NCBI GenBank assembly: GCA_900541125.1
Contig: UQIK01000006.1
Coordinates: forward strand, 1-64,000
Direction: 5' to 3'
Length of the DNA: 64,000 nt
From: an uncultured Collinsella sp.
GTDB lineage: Bacteria; Actinomycetota; Coriobacteriia; Coriobacteriales; Coriobacteriaceae
Below, piece by piece: positions 23,592 to 32,565 of the stretch. How positions within the stretch are numbered: position 1 is the first letter of the stretch; every line of letters begins with the position of its first letter. A program made the position numbers and the translations under genes. The notes beneath the pieces are model-generated. The model made no database searches. It saw nothing but the letters and a program-made list of their open reading frames with translations, and was not told where the DNA came from.

Positions 23592-23747
23592 AAGACGAAA
23601 ACCGTTTTCGTGCGGATTTATAGCAGACGCAAACGGTTTTCGTCTTGATTTGCGTACGGAATTAAGACGTAAATTGCGCTTTCGTACGCTTATTACCAGA
23701 CGCAAATTGTTTTCGTCCGGCCATGCGTCCCCAATCTAGACGCAAAG
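23592..23747. repeat. Cluster of degenerate AGACGCAAA...TTTTCGTC repeats
   Basis: Palindrome-like units start at 23592, 23624, 23664 and 23697, with a partial unit at 23737; spacing is 32-40 bp. Consensus AGACGCAAA(n)3TTTTCGTC. The cluster lies between the convergent ATPase and integrase remnant and overlaps the open frame of the latter. Too variable in unit and spacer for CRISPR. Confidence 0.7.
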
Positions 23748-25016
23748 AGCCCCGAGCTCGTATTGAACTGCATCCCAATTCTTGGACGGGCGCCGATGCC
23801 CTGATCTCTGCCATGTCGAGGTGCGAGATCAAATCCTTGGCGCGCTCGCCGGAGTGGTATGCCTTGTTCGGCGCCACCTTCCTGTAGAGCTTCTTGAGCT
23901 TCGTCTTCCCCTTGTTGCCCGGCGGCATCTCCGTCTCAGGTGGCAGCCCTAGGAAGGACAGGACGCCGGGCAGGTCACACAGCATCACGTCCTCGATGTC
24001 GGCCTTGGCCGCCAGGTCGACGACTCTCTGCGCTGTCAGCGAGATGTTCGGGGTGCTGCTACCGCCCGCTGGTTCGGAAGCTGGCGGGCAGTAGCGGGCA
24101 GTAGCGGCAGTAGCGGTGTGGCTCGATAGGCCCGAATATCCGTAAGGAAGGTGCTCGCTCTCATATGTGCTGATATGCCTCGCCTCGCGAACCTTGGGAT
24201 GCTTCCTGAGGTAATCCCTCAATTCGAGCCACTCTTTATGCTCATAACGCTTCGAAATCGTTTCCCCGTCGACAGTTTCCTTCACATAATGGTATGTTCG
24301 AACGCCTTCGAACTTGCCGAACCCGTTCTCGACGCTGAAGTTTCTGAACCAGCGCGAAAACCCATTCAGGTCCATGAAGTTGACTTGGGGATGCCTGTCT
24401 TTCGTTCGTTCGAATGAGTGGACGAGCGGAGTGCCTTTGACTTGTTCCAGGCCGAAGGCTTCCATTTCGCGGGCCTGCTCCTTTTTCCAGAATTCGAGAT
24501 ACGACGTCAGCGTCTCGCTTATCGAGATCCTCCGCACGCTTTTCTTGCTTTTGGGCGAGCGAACGCTTCGATTGGCCGCGAACTGCTGCTCAATGAGGAT
24601 GCTTCTGTTCTCGACGGAGACATCGGACCACGTCATCCCGAGGGCTTCTGCCCTTCTCATGTCGGTGTCGAGCATGAGCATCACGCATGTGATGTGCGCG
24701 TCCGGTTCTCGATTGAGTAGGATGTCGAGTAGGCGAGCGGCGTGATGGTTCCTTCGCGGTTGTCGTGGAACTTTTTTGCGTACGAGCCGACGGTGTCCCT
24801 CGATTTTTGGACGTAGGTGCCGCTGTTGAGTTCTGCCTTGTAGGCTTCGAGTGCGGCGTCGACCTCTCGGCTTTTGGTGGTATGTATGGTCTGCCACGGC
24901 GAATAGCGGTATTTGCCCGTGACCGGATCCTTGCCGAGGCTGTGACGGTAGCGCCACGTGTATTTGTCGCGGCGTTGCTTCGTTCCTTTGCCTATGACGA
25001 GAGGTCGGTCGTTCAT
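23662..25016 (-). pseudogene. Decayed tyrosine recombinase (integrase)
   Basis: The N-terminal arm-binding domain (MNDRPLVIGKGTKQRRDKYT, 25016 down) runs into KKFHDNREGTITPLAY and then shifts frame at about 24720. The middle core-binding domain is deleted. The other frame resumes at RLLDILLNREPDAHITCVML, with the first catalytic Arg (DTDMRRAEALGMTW), then FSRWFRNFSVENGFG. The HxxR and Tyr motifs never appear: after GYSGLSSHT comes unrelated sequence with a GGGCAGTAGC tandem repeat (24086-24114). The enzyme cannot be active. It lies 280 bp from a tRNA-derived attachment site, as expected for an integrative element. Confidence 0.85.
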
Positions 25017-25298
25017 CGTGTTCCTTGCCTGAAGTGCCTGAGAATCGCGCTCGGTTGCGCGGAATGGCGCAAAGGGCTGGGACGGGTGGGCATTACCCTT
25101 GGTGGTGGGCCCTGCGTGGGGTCACACCCCAAGGGTAATGCTCCGCCTGACAGCTTTCAAGCTCGTTGTGGGTCGAATTTGGGTCGAATTATTCCGCGTA
25201 CTTTTCTTTCGTAAATCTATGAAAACATCAAATGACCTGGAGTTATATTGACTTCAATTTGGGTCGAAATGTCTGAATGAAACAACGTCGTAGCGACC

Positions 25299-25342
25299 TC
25301 ATAACCCGAAGGTCGGTGGTTCAAATCCGCCCCCCGCGACCA
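25299..25342 (+). other. tRNA-fMet 3' fragment = relic attachment site
   Basis: TCATAACCCGAAGGTCGGTG, then GTTCAAATCCGCC...CGACCA is the anticodon loop (CAT), variable region, T arm and CCA end of an initiator tRNA. The 5' half (acceptor strand, D arm) is absent upstream, so this is not a functional tRNA gene. Such fragments are left at att sites when an element integrates into a tRNA gene. Confidence 0.8.
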
Positions 25343-25350
25343 TGAAACTT

Positions 25351-25385
25351 CAGGTCGGAAGCATAAAAGCTCCCGACCTTTTTCT
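25351..25385 (+). terminator. Terminator after the tRNA fragment
   Basis: AGGTCGGAAGC pairs with GCTCCCGACCT (one mismatch), followed by TTTTTCTTT. It probably came with the tRNA 3' end. Confidence 0.75.
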
Positions 25386-25601
25386 TTGTCTAGGGGTTTC
25401 GGCATCTCTCGTTCTTTGGGTACCTCGAGGCGGGCAATCAGATAGATGCTTACGAGTATCATAGGGTCTTTTTACGTCGCGGTCGTGTCTCGTACTGGTG
25501 CGCCGCTCTTTGTGGGACGTGTCACTTTGCCATAGGTTGTCCGGCGGCGGGGCGCAGGTCGTTCCCCGTGGCGTCGCTCCTTTCGACGCTACGCTGCCTG
25601 G

Positions 25602-25910
25602 CTACTCGTTCCACTGGTGCTTTTTCATGTCGACGCAGCCGTTGTCTCGGAAGGCGACTCCTTCCTCCGTCAGTAGTGCTCGCTGGTCGGGGAAGTTTGG
25701 CGCGAGGCGTCCCGCGTGGTTGACGACGCGGTGGCAGGGATAATCGCCGTAGCGATCCGCCTCGCTCAGCACCGCTCCGACCAGGCGAGAGTTTTTCTCC
25801 CTGCCGATGAGGCGCGCTATCTGACCGTACGAGGCGACGCATCCCGCCGGAATCTCTGCCACGACGGAGAGAATCTCATAAACCAAATCTTCGTCCAGGA
25901 CTTTTCCCAT
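25602..25910 (-). CDS. MGMT-family DNA alkyltransferase-like protein
   Basis: 102 residues, the length of the short YbaZ/Atl-type proteins. It contains the helix-turn-helix ASYGQIARLIGREKNSRLVG and the active-site motif YPCHRVVNHAGRLAPN. The acceptor Cys is present (PCHR), unlike Atl proteins, which have Trp there. It may therefore repair O6-alkylguanine directly, though the N-terminal domain of full-length Ogt is missing. Stands alone downstream of the CBS/MFS operon. Confidence 0.85.
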   Translation of the reverse strand: MGKVLDEDLVYEILSVVAEIPAGCVASYGQIARLIGREKNSRLVGAVLSEADRYGDYPCHRVVNHAGRLAPNFPDQRALLTEEGVAFRDNGCVDMKKHQWNE

Positions 25911-26084
25911 CGTATCGCTCCCGTGTTCGCTTTTGCCTTCGGGGGCGCGGCGCCGATCACCCGTGCTGCGATTTTCGCAGCTCCCCTTACCGAAGCATCG
26001 AGGGAAAGCGCGTGCGTGTCAAGGTTGTCTGGTCCAGTTGCTGGCTCGATGCCTCGAGATGTTCGCCTCAAGTGCGACCTGCCC

Positions 26085-26591
26085 CTATTGGAAAAGGATG
26101 CCGAAGATGTATTTGGTGATGGCGGAGCGGCGGATGACCCCCACGAGTTTGCCCTCGTCATCAACCACAGGAAGCTTCTTGAACTTCTTCTTCGCCAGCA
26201 GCGCGGCGACGCGGGCGATGCTCTGCTCGGGACGGGCACACACTACCTGGCGCGTCGCGAAATCCATGACGCAGCGATCCTTCAGGTCTTCGATGCGCTG
26301 CTCAAGGCTCTGATCGTCGAAGTACAGCATGGACGCGTCGCCGCCCGTGAAGATGGTGTGAGCGCGATGCTGCGCGATGGCTCCCATGACATCGCCGTCG
26401 GAGATGAACCCGACCACCTGGTTGCGCTCATCGATTACGGGCATGCTGCTCACCTCGTTTTCGGCGAGCATGCGCACCACGTCGGAAATCGTGCAATCCT
26501 GCGTGCAGGTGAACGGCTCTTCAATCATGATGCTCGAAACGGGCGTCCCCTCGAGCTCGAGCGGGATGCGCTCGGACAGAATCTCGGACAT
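26085..26591 (-). CDS. CBS-domain pair protein
   Basis: 168 residues with two CBS motifs (about 18-75: VSSIMIEEPFTCTQDCTISD; about 105-165: VMDFATRQVVCARPEQSIAR, then KLPVVDDEGKLVGVIRRSAI). No catalytic domain, so probably an adenine-nucleotide sensor. It starts 4 nt after the MFS gene stop, so the two are cotranscribed and it may report on or regulate transport. No partner is identified. Confidence 0.85.
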   Translation of the reverse strand: MSEILSERIPLELEGTPVSSIMIEEPFTCTQDCTISDVVRMLAENEVSSMPVIDERNQVVGFISDGDVMGAIAQHRAHTIFTGGDASMLYFDDQSLEQRIEDLKDRCVMDFATRQVVCARPEQSIARVAALLAKKKFKKLPVVDDEGKLVGVIRRSAITKYIFGILFQ

Positions 26592-26594
26592 CGC

Positions 26595-28034
26595 TTATGC
26601 CTCCTTCGTTTTCGGTGCGGTTTTCTTGGTGCGCACGCTGAATATGGCGCAGATAAGGGAAACGAGGCCGATTGCCGCGCACACCTTGTAAGCGACGCCC
26701 GCGCCCACGGCGGTGGCTACTTGGATGCTCGCATCGACGCCGGCCGACGCGGTGACGCTTGTCATGACCGTGATGATGAGCGCCGTGCACAAACCGCCGG
26801 CGACCTGGCGGCCGGTGTTCGCGATGGCGTTGCCGTGGGCGATCATGTCATTTTTCAAGGCATTGACACCCCATGTGTTCACCGGCATGTTCGCGAGCGA
26901 CTGGCCGGCGGACTGCAGCATGCAGAACAGCGCAACCACCAAGATGGGCGTGTTTACCGTCGAAAGCGAGAGCAGGAACAGGGCGCCGGTCATGAGGGCC
27001 AGGCCGACGATCGAGATGGCACGCGGACCGAACTTGTCGAACACCACGCCGGAGATAGGGCTGATGATGATGCCCACCGCCGCGGCGGGAAGCATGGCCA
27101 TGCCGGTTTCGAAGGCCGAAGCGCCAAGCGAGGTTTGCAGCAGCAACGGCAACAGCGTGTTGGTGACCAGGCATGCGGCGTTGATGAGCGTGACGATGAT
27201 GGCGGCCACGCGGAACTCGCGCGTCTTGAGCGTGCCCAGTTGAAGCAGCGGGTCCTCGATTTTGCCCTGGCGTACGACGAACAGCACCAAGCACACGACA
27301 CCCGCGACGATCGAGCCGAGCACCACGGGGTTGCCCCAACCCATCGACGAGGCGCTCGAGAACCCGTAGAGAAGTCCGCCGAAGGCGATGGTGGAGAGGA
27401 CGACCGAGGGCAGGTCGAGCTTGGGGTTCTTCAGCTCGCCCACGTTTTTCAGCATGAACACGCCCAGCACCAGCACGAGAATTGCGAGGGGGACGATGGC
27501 GCCGATCATGGTGCGCCAGCCGTACGTGTCGATCACCGCGCCGCCTACGACGGGGCCGACCGCGGGACCCGCCGACATGACGATGCCCGCCATGCCCATA
27601 GCCGTTCCTCGTTTCTCGACGGGGAACACCAGCATGGGAACCACCGAGACAAGCGGCATGAGCACGCCTGAGCCCGCCGCTTGCAACACGCGACCGATGA
27701 TGAGGAACAGGAAATCAGGGGCTGCGGCGCACAGCAGCGTGCCCAGCGCGAACACCAGTGTCGCCCCGAAGAATAGCGCGCGGGTGCTGAACTTGTCGAT
27801 AAGGAACGCCGAAACGGGGACCATGATGCCGCTCACCAGCGGGTATATGGACATGATCCACTGGGCAGTCGAGGCATCGATGGCGAAATCGGACATGATG
27901 ACCGGCAGCGCAGGCGACATCACCGTTTGGTTCAGTAGCGCCAAGAAGGCACCCAGGACGACGACCGCGACGATGCGGATCTGGGTACCGGTAATGCGCC
28001 CATTGGCGGGCGCGACCGTACAATTATCAGACAT
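26595..28034 (-). CDS. DHA2-type MFS drug exporter (14 TM)
   Basis: 479 residues. Begins MSDNCTVAPANGRITGTQIR, then the family motif LALLNQTVMSPALPVIMSDF in TM1, motif A-like DKFSTRALFFGATLV, and a motif C-like GIVMSAGPAVGPVVGG in TM5. The length and hydrophobic pattern fit 14 helices (EmrB/QacA-like). It probably exports drugs or toxic metabolites by proton antiport. It is followed within 4 nt by the CBS gene. Codon use differs slightly from the pectin genes, so recent transfer is possible but unproven. Confidence 0.88.
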   Translation of the reverse strand: MSDNCTVAPANGRITGTQIRIVAVVVLGAFLALLNQTVMSPALPVIMSDFAIDASTAQWIMSIYPLVSGIMVPVSAFLIDKFSTRALFFGATLVFALGTLLCAAAPDFLFLIIGRVLQAAGSGVLMPLVSVVPMLVFPVEKRGTAMGMAGIVMSAGPAVGPVVGGAVIDTYGWRTMIGAIVPLAILVLVLGVFMLKNVGELKNPKLDLPSVVLSTIAFGGLLYGFSSASSMGWGNPVVLGSIVAGVVCLVLFVVRQGKIEDPLLQLGTLKTREFRVAAIIVTLINAACLVTNTLLPLLLQTSLGASAFETGMAMLPAAAVGIIISPISGVVFDKFGPRAISIVGLALMTGALFLLSLSTVNTPILVVALFCMLQSAGQSLANMPVNTWGVNALKNDMIAHGNAIANTGRQVAGGLCTALIITVMTSVTASAGVDASIQVATAVGAGVAYKVCAAIGLVSLICAIFSVRTKKTAPKTKEA

Positions 28035-28554
28035 AAGCTTCCTTCGTATCTATTCGATTCTTCGCCGAAGGCGCGCCGGCCCACGGGCGAAATAACATGC
28101 ACGTGCTATGCGTGCATCAGATACGACAGGAAGAAAGCGGCTGCTCAGAGCGCACTTGGGGAACAACAGGAGAGGCCCCGTATACCAGGGGCCGCCGAAT
28201 TGCGATGTATGCTTTGGTCAAATCCTTCATAGCGGGGAGGCATTCTAGCAGCCGTCTTCGCCCCTTTCAAGGGATGTAACCCAGACGTTGATTTTCTTCA
28301 CCGAGGCGCCATCGTTGACGGGTGGCGTGCTTCTCTATCGCCACACCGCGGGGCGAGGGAACGCCGCGGCGAGCTTGTACATCGGCTATGTGTGCAGCTG
28401 CGAGCGTGTCGCCGGCGCGCGCTGGGCGCCAGTCCGATCCGGCCGACTCTTGCCGACGGTCGGTCGCCGTCCTCCTCCATCTCCGCCTGCTCTGTTTTTG
28501 CTCGGCTCCCTTGTCGTATCATGGACGGACGAGAATTGAGCGAAGGCGGTACGT
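28035..28554. other. 520-bp gap upstream of the MFS gene
   Basis: No credible gene. It holds a palindrome ATGCACG...CGTGCAT around 28097-28117 that could be an operator for the MFS gene, and a GGCCCC...GGGGCC hairpin near 28172-28192. The short open frames near 28290-28540 have biased, repetitive composition and no ribosome sites. Confidence 0.5.
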
Positions 28555-28896
28555 ATAAACATCCAGATATTCGGCACGAAGAAAAGCTTCGATACTAAGA
28601 AGGCGCAGCGCTATTTCAAGGAACGTCGTGTGAAGTTCCAGTTCATCGACTTGAAGGAAAAGGGGATGAGCAAAGGCGAGCTCGAAAGCGTGGCGCGCGC
28701 CGTCGGCGGGATCGACGCTGTGATCGATCCAAAGGCGAAAGATGCCGACACGGTTGCGCTCGTACAGTATCTTGCTGCCGACCAGAAGTTCGAAAAGGTG
28801 CTCGATAACCAGCAGATTCTTCGTGAGCCCATCGTTCGCAACGGCCGCCAGGCAACCGTTGGCTACGAGTCTGACGTGTGGAAGGGCTGGGAATAA
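28555..28896 (+). CDS. ArsC/Spx-family thioredoxin-fold protein lacking the Cys, ATA start
   Basis: 113 residues if it starts at 28555: INIQIFGTKKSFDTKKAQRY, then FKERRVKFQFIDLKEKGMSK and a C-terminal REPIVRNGRQATVGY, the ArsC-family layout. The usual N-terminal Cys (CxxC or CxxxxxR) is replaced by GTKKSFDTKKA, so it should not reduce arsenate. Homology clearly starts at NIQIFG, but the codon before it is ATA (28555-28557) and no ATG/GTG/TTG is nearby. The next start (GTG 28630) would remove the first strand and helix. Either an AUA start, a mutation or a sequencing error. Confidence 0.7.
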   Translation: MNIQIFGTKKSFDTKKAQRYFKERRVKFQFIDLKEKGMSKGELESVARAVGGIDAVIDPKAKDADTVALVQYLAADQKFEKVLDNQQILREPIVRNGRQATVGYESDVWKGWE

Positions 28897-28915
28897 AGCG
28901 GCTGGGAATAAAGTG

Positions 28916-28957
28916 AAGCGCCCGCGCCCGTGGTTTTATCCACGGACGCGGGCGCTT
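28916..28957 (+). terminator. Strong GC hairpin after the ArsC-like gene
   Basis: 18-bp stem AAGCGCCCGCGCCCGTGG with a near-perfect complement (one mismatch), loop TTTTAT. It lacks a clear U-run. A 15-bp tandem duplication (GGCTGGGAATAAAG at 28885 and 28900) lies just before it, across the stop codon. Confidence 0.65.
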
Positions 28958-29083
28958 GCGTAAGACGTCTCTTGTCGTTTGAGTGGAGCGCCCCGGCGGC
29001 GCTGAACAACGCGCCCCGGTGACGTGGCTCGGGGCTCTTTGTGCCGCACATCTATGAGAGGAGATATTTGATGCGCATGGGCG

Positions 29084-30862
29084 CTACTCCATGTAGCCAC
29101 CCTGAATGGCGGAAACTGCATGCTCGGTAAAGAACTTGAGCGTGCCGGAGGTATAGCGATTAGCCTTGGGCTTCCAAGCGGCTCGGCGCTCGGCCAGGAC
29201 GGCGTCGACCTCGGCCGGCTCCATCTCCTTACCGGCGATGCCCACGATGGACAGCGAGCGCTCGGGGATGTTGATCTGGATCAGGTCACCCTCCTCGATC
29301 AGGGCAATCGGGCCGCCCACGGCAGCCTCGGGCGAAACGTGACCGATAGCCGGGCCCTTGGAGGCGCCGGAGAAGCGGCCGTCAGTGATCAGGGCAATGC
29401 TCGCGCCCAGCTCGGGGTCGCTGGCGATAGCCTCGGTGGTGTAGAACATCTCGGGCATGCCGGAGCCCTTGGGGCCCTCGTAGCGAATGATGACGGCGTC
29501 GCCGGGCTTGACCTCATGCGTCAGGACGGCGTGAATGGCGTCCTCCTCGCAGTCGAACGGACGGGCCTTGAGCGTAGCCTGGAACATCTCGCGCGGAACG
29601 ACGGTGTGCTTGACGACCGCGCCCTCGGGAGCAAGATTGCCGTGGAGGATGGCGATGGAGCCATCGGTACCAAAAGCCTGGTCAAACGGGCGAATGATGT
29701 CCTCGCGCTTGAGGTTCCACTTCTCCAAGTAGCGGCCGCACTTCTCGTAGTAGCCGTTGTTTTTAAGGTCCTCGAGGTTTTCGCCGAGGGTCTTGCCGGT
29801 GACGGTCATGACGTCGAGGTGGAGCATCGACTTGATCTCCTCCATGATGCGCGGCACGCCACCCGCATAGTAGAAGAACTGCGCCGGCCACTCACCTGCG
29901 GGACGAACGTTGAGCAGGTAGTGGGCACCACGGTGCAGACGGTCGAAGTCGTCGGCGGACATCTCGATGCCAAACTCGCGGGCGATCGCAGGGATATGCA
30001 GCAGCGAGTTGGTGGAGCCGGAAATGGCGCCGTGGACCATGATGAGGTTCTCGAAGGACTCCTTGGTCACGATGTCGCGCGGGCACAGGTTGTGTTCGGA
30101 GAGCCACACGGACTGACGGCCGGCCTCGCGCGCAAACTCACGCAGATCGGAGCTGGTTGCGGGCAGCAGGGCCGTGCCGGGGAGCATAAGGCCCAGGGCC
30201 TCGGCGGTAACCTGCATGGTCGACGCGGTGCCCATAAAGGAGCAGGCGCCGCAGCTGGGGCATGCGTTGTGCTTGGCAAACTCAAGTTCCTCGCGAGAGA
30301 TCTCGCCGCGCTCGTAGCGGGCAGAAATCGCACCGAGCTGCTCCAGGGTCAACAGGTCGGGGCCTGCATCCATGACACCGCCGGTAACGACGATGGAGGG
30401 GATGTTGATGCGGCCCATGGCCATAAGGTTCGCAGGCAGGCCCTTATCGCAGCTGGCGACAAAGACGCCGGCGTCGAACGGGGTGGCCTTGGCATGGATC
30501 TCGATCATGTTGGCGATCATGTCGCGGCTGGGCAGCGAGTAGTTAATGCCGTCGTGGCCCTGGGCCTCGCCGTCGCAGATATCGGTGCAGAAGTAACGGG
30601 CACCGTGACCGCCAGCCTCGGCAACGCCGGCACGGACCTCCTCGACCAGCTCGAACAGGCCGGCAGAACCCGGGTGCGAATCGCCAAAGGTCGACTCGAT
30701 GATGACCTGCGGCTTGTCCAGGTCCTCGATCGTCCAGCCAGAGCCCAGACGCAGCGGGTCCATCTCGGGGCTGATGGTGCGAAACTTGCCGGAACGCGGC
30801 TGCAGCTTGGCAACCAAGTCGGCTGCCTCCTGCTGAATCTGTGCCTTGGTCTTCTCGTCCAT
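29084..30862 (-). CDS. IlvD/Edd-family dehydratase, probable aldonate (sugar-acid) dehydratase
   Basis: 592 residues from MDEKTKAQIQQEA (ATG 30862, after AGAGGAGAGCATT). Fe-S ligand cysteines occur in ASCDKGLPANLMA and NACPSCGACSFMGTASTM. C-terminal substrate motifs TDGRFSGASKGPAIGHVSPE are typical. Dihydroxy-acid dehydratase is possible, but there are no branched-chain genes nearby. Context (upstream GntP permease, GntR regulator, KDG-pathway genes) points to dehydration of gluconate or a similar aldonate to KDG. This is inference from neighbourhood. Confidence 0.8.
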   Translation of the reverse strand: MDEKTKAQIQQEAADLVAKLQPRSGKFRTISPEMDPLRLGSGWTIEDLDKPQVIIESTFGDSHPGSAGLFELVEEVRAGVAEAGGHGARYFCTDICDGEAQGHDGINYSLPSRDMIANMIEIHAKATPFDAGVFVASCDKGLPANLMAMGRINIPSIVVTGGVMDAGPDLLTLEQLGAISARYERGEISREELEFAKHNACPSCGACSFMGTASTMQVTAEALGLMLPGTALLPATSSDLREFAREAGRQSVWLSEHNLCPRDIVTKESFENLIMVHGAISGSTNSLLHIPAIAREFGIEMSADDFDRLHRGAHYLLNVRPAGEWPAQFFYYAGGVPRIMEEIKSMLHLDVMTVTGKTLGENLEDLKNNGYYEKCGRYLEKWNLKREDIIRPFDQAFGTDGSIAILHGNLAPEGAVVKHTVVPREMFQATLKARPFDCEEDAIHAVLTHEVKPGDAVIIRYEGPKGSGMPEMFYTTEAIASDPELGASIALITDGRFSGASKGPAIGHVSPEAAVGGPIALIEEGDLIQINIPERSLSIVGIAGKEMEPAEVDAVLAERRAAWKPKANRYTSGTLKFFTEHAVSAIQGGYME

Positions 30863-30970
30863 AATGCTCTCCTCTTTTGGTTTGAACGGTTGTACCAATC
30901 GTTGGTTAATGAATCAGGTGAAAATGGGTACCGAGCGATGCACTCGGTGAAAGATGCTTAGCTACGCAAA

Positions 30971-32332
30971 CTAGGCGAAGAACGAAATCACCAGGGCGCA
31001 GGCAAGACCCGAAAGGCCGATGAGCGTCTCCATAACGGTCCAGGACTTGAGGGTGGTCTTCTCGTCAATCTCCAGGAACGAGGAGCACATCCAAAAACCG
31101 GCATCGTTGACGTGCGAGAGGGCCGTGGCACCGCCGCAGATAGCAAGACAGATAGCGGCACGCATGAGCACTGAGGCTCCGGCAACCGCAGGCATGGCGG
31201 CCATAATGCCCGATGCCATGGTCATAGCGACGATGGAGCTGCCAACAGAGGCACGCACCATGACGGCAATCAAAAAGGCAACGACCACCAAAGGCAGCGG
31301 TGAGGCCTCGAGCATAGGGCCGATAACCTGGCCCAGGCCGCAGTCCTGCAGCATCCAGCGGATCACACCGCCGCAGGCAATGACCAGCAAGATCATGCCG
31401 ACGGGTTTAAGAGAGCGGTCGAGCAGGGCTTTGAGCTCAGCGCCGGAGTAGCCGCGGCGCGCGCCCAGCAGATACATCGCGACGAGCGTGGCGAGCGTCA
31501 AAGCGACGAACGGCTTGCCCAGGAAGGCGAGAATCGAGGCGAGCTCAGCGGGCATGGGGATATAAGAGGACAACGTGCCCAGCAAAATCAGACAAAGCGG
31601 CGTGAGCACGATGGCAAGCACCATGCCAAAGGAGGGAAGCTCCTTTTCGTCGCTCGCGCCCTCGGCAGAGGTAAAGTGCTCCGGAACATCGGTAAAGATG
31701 CGGCCGCCCACATTGCGGCCCCAGATGACGCCGGCAATCGCCATGGCGATGAAGGCGGTGGGGATACCGACGAGGATCATAGTGCCCAGGTCGACACCGA
31801 GCGTGCCGGCGACCAGGACCGAACCGGCCGAAGGCGGCACAAACGCATAGCCAGCGGCAAGTCCCGCGAGCAGGGCGATGCCGTAGTAGAGGGTCGACTT
31901 CTTGGTCTGCGACGCCACGCTAAACGCAAGCGGAATCAAAACGACTACGCCGGCCTCAAAGAACACCGTAGTGCCGATAACCAGACCGGTAATGCCCAGC
32001 GCCCAGCTGGAATGACCCTGCCCAAAGGTATCGATGAAGGTCTGGGCGATCTTCTTGGCGCCGCCGCTCTCCTCAAGAATCTGGCCAAACATCGAGCCGA
32101 GGCCAATGAGCAGGGCGATGTTTTGCAGCGTGGTTCCCACGCCCTTGGTGACAGTGTCCGCCACCAGGTCGAGCGGCATACCGGCGCCGATGCCGATCGC
32201 GAGCGCCGAGACCATCATCGAAAGCACAGGATGCAGCTTGAACTTAATGATGAGCGCAAGCAGCAGCGCGATGCCCACGATAGCGGCGATGACCAGCCTG
32301 GTGGGGTCGGCCATAAACGTTGGGTCTGACAT
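30971..32332 (-). CDS. GntP-family gluconate-type permease
   Basis: 453 residues, 12-14 predicted helices. Starts MSDPTFMADPTRLVIAAIVG. Motifs such as EESGGAKKIAQTFIDTFGQG and GGATALSHVNDAGFWMCSSF are characteristic of GntP transporters (H+ symport of gluconate and related acids). First gene of a unit with the dehydratase 108 nt downstream. Its promoter region is shared with the divergent GntR regulator and holds several TCTGATG sites. Confidence 0.9.
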   Translation of the reverse strand: MSDPTFMADPTRLVIAAIVGIALLLALIIKFKLHPVLSMMVSALAIGIGAGMPLDLVADTVTKGVGTTLQNIALLIGLGSMFGQILEESGGAKKIAQTFIDTFGQGHSSWALGITGLVIGTTVFFEAGVVVLIPLAFSVASQTKKSTLYYGIALLAGLAAGYAFVPPSAGSVLVAGTLGVDLGTMILVGIPTAFIAMAIAGVIWGRNVGGRIFTDVPEHFTSAEGASDEKELPSFGMVLAIVLTPLCLILLGTLSSYIPMPAELASILAFLGKPFVALTLATLVAMYLLGARRGYSGAELKALLDRSLKPVGMILLVIACGGVIRWMLQDCGLGQVIGPMLEASPLPLVVVAFLIAVMVRASVGSSIVAMTMASGIMAAMPAVAGASVLMRAAICLAICGGATALSHVNDAGFWMCSSFLEIDEKTTLKSWTVMETLIGLSGLACALVISFFA

Positions 32333-32345
32333 CTTTCCTCCAATT

Positions 32346-32545
32346 CATCAGACCTTTTGAATTCGCCTTAGACTATAGCGTGTTCTCAATAGGTCTGATG
32401 TTTAAAAGGGAAACTTTTTTCAAAATACATCTGATGTATTTCCTGAACGATCTGTTTTTGACGGTAAACGGCTACTTACAGCTCTCCATTGTCGGAGCGA
32501 ACCACCGCGGCTTCTGTAAATGAGCTAGAATAGCTCTGATGAATT
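32346..32545. promoter_or_regulatory. Four TCTGATG operator sites between gntP and gntR
   Basis: Best site ATACATCTGATGTAT (32425-32439) is a perfect palindrome around a central T. Related sites are CATCAGACC (32346-32354, inverted), GGTCTGATG (32392-32400) and AGCTCTGATGAATT (32532-32545). Probable binding sites of the FadR-type regulator encoded at 32566, controlling both directions. Confidence 0.65.
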
Positions 32546-32565
32546 CTTTTGATATGAGGTGAAGC

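Noticed and set aside
23592..23747. CRISPR array
   Set aside because: Units vary in sequence and spacing, are palindromic and few, and no cas genes are in the window.
25299..25342. Functional tRNA-Met gene
   Set aside because: Only the anticodon-to-CCA half is present; the acceptor 5' strand and D arm are missing upstream.
28288..28555. Small gene upstream of the ArsC-like gene
   Set aside because: Several overlapping frames of biased composition, none with a ribosome site or recognisable motif.
29084..30862. Firm annotation as branched-chain dihydroxy-acid dehydratase (ilvD)
   Set aside because: The superfamily includes several sugar-acid dehydratases, and the neighbours (GntP, GntR, KDG pathway) favour an aldonate substrate.
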